DNA of 7,221 nt from an uncultured Clostridium sp. GTDB lineage: Bacteria; Bacillota; Clostridia; Lachnospirales; Anaerotignaceae. This document shows, one piece after another, positions 5,087 to 7,221 of this stretch. Below the pieces are notes generated by a model. The model had not been told where the DNA came from. It worked only from the letters and a program-made list of their open reading frames with translations, and made no database searches. Each line of letters opens with the position of its first letter. Position 1 is the first letter of the stretch. The stretch lies in assembly GCA_947246775.1 (NCBI GenBank), contig CAMXTM010000095.1, forward strand, positions 1 to 7,221, read 5' to 3'. A program made the translations under genes and the position numbers.

Positions 5087-6988
5087 TTATTTTATTTTGT
5101 CTAATCCTGCAAGTTTTCTAAGTTTGTTTACTTTTGTTATTTGTATTTTATTTAAGTTTAATTGTTTTACATACTTTTCTATTGTTTCTACTGTTGTAGC
5201 ATGAATTAAAATATGCACCATTTCTGTTACAAGTACAAGATTGTCATATGTGTCTGTACCACCATTTTGAACAGGTATTTTGTGATGACATCGTATTTCA
5301 TAAGGCAAAAGCACTTCTCCTGTGACTGCACATTTTCCATGCTGTGCTGCAAACAATGAAATACGATTATCTGCAAACTCTATTGATTTATCCATAACCG
5401 GATTTTTCATTAACCACAATAATGTTGCAGTATGAAATCCTAAATTTTTATGAATTTCAGCTCGTCCCTCTGGTGTATAGCGATTGATAGACTTTTTCTT
5501 ATGTTGTGCGTCTTTTGTTTGAACATATCCTACTGGTATGAGTGGATGTTCATTCAAGTATCGAAGCTGTTTACTTTTCCCGTATCTTTCTTTGATAAAA
5601 CCTTGTTTTAATGTGCCTTCTGTTTTTAAATCTTTTAAACGATTTGATAATTGCAGCTTAATTGTATATGCTATTTCCGCAAAATCTAAACTGACATTTG
5701 TTGCAATTCTATAATAATTATGAAGTCCTGCAACAACAGAATTATATTTTTGTATTGCTTTATATTGTTCCTTTTGATTTTTAGGATGTTTTATTTCTTT
5801 AATACATTCTGTTATTTTGTCTTTTGCTGTTCTTTTTGCTTTTTCACTCATAAAAGAAGAAACAGTATATTTCTTTCCTTTCTTTTTCACTTTTAGACGA
5901 AAGCCTAAAAATTCTGAGTAATGATTTTTGAGATTGACAATTTTAGATTTTTCTGTATTGATTTCTAATTTTAATCTGTCTCTTAACCATTTTGTTACAG
6001 CATAATATGCTCTTTCTGCACTTTGGCGGTTAGGACAGAATAATTTGAAATCATCAGCATAACGCACAATATACATTTCTTTTAGTTTGCTTTTTCTTAA
6101 AGCTCTATAAGTGTGGCTTTTTACTTCTGTACCCTGTTTATTTACTGCGTGTTTGTACTCATAATGAGTAGGCATATTTTCCCATTGTGAAGCAATCCAC
6201 CAATCTAATTCATTTAATACAATATTAGATAAAAGTGGTGATAATATTCCGCCTTGTGGTGTGCCTTTGTTTGGATATATTTTATCTCCATTTGGCAGTA
6301 TGACAGGAGCTTTTAACATTTGTTTGATAATACAAATCAATTTTTTGTCCTGAATACCCATATACCACATTTGTTTAATTAACTTACTATGCGACACATT
6401 ATCAAAGAACCCCTTTATATCTATATCTACAACATAGTGCATATGTTGTATCTGCATTAGTCGGCAGCATTGTGCGATTGCATTTTCCGCAGAACGGTTT
6501 GGTCTAAAGCCATTTGACCGCTCATGAAATTTTGCTTCACAAATAGGCTCTAATACTTGGAGAATACATTGCTGTACTATCCTATCAACAATAGTTGGTA
6601 TTCCTAATGGTCTTGTTTTACCATTTGGTTTTGGTATTTCTACTCTTTTTACAGCATGAGGACAATAATTTTGAAATTGCTTTTTGATGAGTTCTACAAA
6701 TTTTTGTTCGCTCATGTTAGCAATATCTTCTATTGTTCTGTTATCTGTTCCAGACGTTTTACTTCCTTTATTTCCTTTGATAGTTCTATAAGCCATTTTA
6801 ATATTTTCATCGCTTATAATAATATTCATAAGAGAACAAAACTTTTTCCCCTCTTTGCTGTATTGATACAACTTATCTAAAATACTTTGCATATCATAAT
6901 ATTCTGTATAACGAATTTTTTGATTTTTATACTGTTCCGAAGTCAACACAGTCATCCACTCCTTTCGGTTTTGGATTTTCTTTGTCAT
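5087..6988 (-). CDS. ltrA: Group II intron-encoded reverse transcriptase/maturase with HNH endonuclease
   Basis: 633 aa and intact. The RT domain runs from about residue 50 to 370: RVEIPKPNGKTRPLGIP (115-131), NGFRPNRSAENAI (159-171), the first catalytic Asp in VVDIDIKGFF (186-195), GTPQGGILSPLLSN (242-255) and the YADD catalytic motif (310-313). The maturase X domain follows at about 385-480, with the typical YNSVVAGLHNYYRIATN. The C-terminus carries an HNH nuclease (about 545-600) with C553, the HH pair 568-569, N583, H592 and H596; a C-x2-C zinc pair is reduced to one Cys, as I recall for this family. The protein promotes intron splicing and retrohoming. The ATG at 6988 lacks a good ribosome-binding site; AAAGGAG upstream of residue 12 could serve the GTG or TTG codons at residues 14-15 instead, so the start is uncertain by about a dozen residues. 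Confidence 0.95.
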   Translation of the reverse strand: MTKKIQNRKEWMTVLTSEQYKNQKIRYTEYYDMQSILDKLYQYSKEGKKFCSLMNIIISDENIKMAYRTIKGNKGSKTSGTDNRTIEDIANMSEQKFVELIKKQFQNYCPHAVKRVEIPKPNGKTRPLGIPTIVDRIVQQCILQVLEPICEAKFHERSNGFRPNRSAENAIAQCCRLMQIQHMHYVVDIDIKGFFDNVSHSKLIKQMWYMGIQDKKLICIIKQMLKAPVILPNGDKIYPNKGTPQGGILSPLLSNIVLNELDWWIASQWENMPTHYEYKHAVNKQGTEVKSHTYRALRKSKLKEMYIVRYADDFKLFCPNRQSAERAYYAVTKWLRDRLKLEINTEKSKIVNLKNHYSEFLGFRLKVKKKGKKYTVSSFMSEKAKRTAKDKITECIKEIKHPKNQKEQYKAIQKYNSVVAGLHNYYRIATNVSLDFAEIAYTIKLQLSNRLKDLKTEGTLKQGFIKERYGKSKQLRYLNEHPLIPVGYVQTKDAQHKKKSINRYTPEGRAEIHKNLGFHTATLLWLMKNPVMDKSIEFADNRISLFAAQHGKCAVTGEVLLPYEIRCHHKIPVQNGGTDTYDNLVLVTEMVHILIHATTVETIEKYVKQLNLNKIQITKVNKLRKLAGLDKIK

Positions 6989-7221
6989 ACTCGAAGCTGT
7001 GTTTATTGTGTTTTCAATTTCTATCTATAAATTGACTTGTGGCTATCCCTCCACAGTTTATTATCACTGTTTCATAGGTACTATGCCACTACTCTCACTA
7101 CAATAAAAAATAGTTATACAATATCATTGTTTTCCTATTTACCAGTTCATAGGCTTGCAGTAGCCTCACTGTTTGTAGCTTTCCACGTTCCAACAATCCT
7201 ATCATAATGATACTTTTAGGT
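6989..7221 (-). ncRNA. Group II intron 5' ribozyme part: late domain I, domains II-III
   Basis: These 233 bases hold no protein gene. On the minus strand they contain hairpins AGGCT/AGCCT (7166-7151), ACAAT/ATTGT (7130-7118), ACAGT/ACTGT (7070-7053) and GTGG/CCAC (7054-7039). The last is followed by AAGTC, the GTGGaggGAtaGCCACAAGTC-like form typical of domain III. The GGAACGTGG element at about 7189 resembles the conserved late domain I sequence. Exact domain borders were not folded by computation. Confidence 0.75.

Larger units (their letters stand above)
4934..7221 (-). mobile_element. Group II intron with encoded reverse transcriptase (5' end beyond window)
   Basis: The element runs on the minus strand into maff2. 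Evidence is a complete intron-encoded protein (5087-6988), a canonical domain V, a domain VI ending in AT with a bulged A, and exon sequence that resumes exactly in a conserved protein motif. The region before the protein gene (6989-7221) has ribozyme-like hairpins of late domain I to domain III. The 5' end (expected to begin with a GTGNG-type sequence) and the exon-binding sites are not in view, so full length and target-pairing cannot be checked. HNH-bearing proteins and this overall form fit a bacterial class B-like or CL-like lineage. I do not assign the class firmly. Confidence 0.93.

Overview
This AT-rich window most likely comes from a Gram-positive gut-type Clostridia genome (Lachnospiraceae or Ruminococcaceae-like). 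That is inferred from strong AGGAG ribosome-binding sites, low GC, Tn1549-like conjugation genes, a Clostridia-type group II intron and proteins of a kind common in Firmicutes gut phages. No database search was possible, so family names rest on recognised sequence patterns.

Left part (3-3130, plus strand): the 3' end of a small membrane-protein gene is closed by an intrinsic terminator (190-229). A compact cassette of six genes follows: a 41-aa protein (260-385), a Gln-rich 156-aa protein (389-859), a Met/Gln-rich 82-aa protein (828-1076), a Gly/Cys-rich membrane protein of 247 aa (1134-1877), a small all-beta C1q/TNF-like candidate of 135 aa (2004-2411), and a 226-aa protein with a phage-type C-terminal domain (2427-3107). 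Each has a good ribosome-binding site and the genes are mostly within a few bases of each other. The set resembles accessory or structural cassettes of gut siphophages. No terminase, portal, capsid or tape-measure gene is visible to prove that it is a phage. A strong, probably bidirectional terminator closes the cassette at 3107-3130.

Middle (3131-3271): a short intergenic stretch with helically spaced GTTC repeats and a small interrupted palindrome. It separates two convergent gene blocks.

Right part (3272-7221, minus strand): a fragment of a type IV secretion (conjugation) operon of the Tn1549 kind. In transcription order it reads maff2 (only its last 83 bases present), a TrbL/VirB6-like inner-membrane channel protein, and an unrecognised soluble 221-aa protein. 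The maff2 gene is interrupted by a group II intron. The window holds the intron from late domain I through domains II and III, a complete 633-aa reverse transcriptase/maturase/HNH protein in domain IV, a canonical 34-nt domain V and a domain VI with a bulged branch-point A. The predicted 3' splice site rebuilds a Pro codon of maff2. The 5' end of the intron and maff2 exon 1 lie beyond base 7221.

The main points of interest are the abutting of a phage-like cassette on a conjugation operon that stops right after trbL and one more gene, where PrgI and VirB4 genes would normally be expected, and the precise splitting of a core conjugation gene by a mobile intron.
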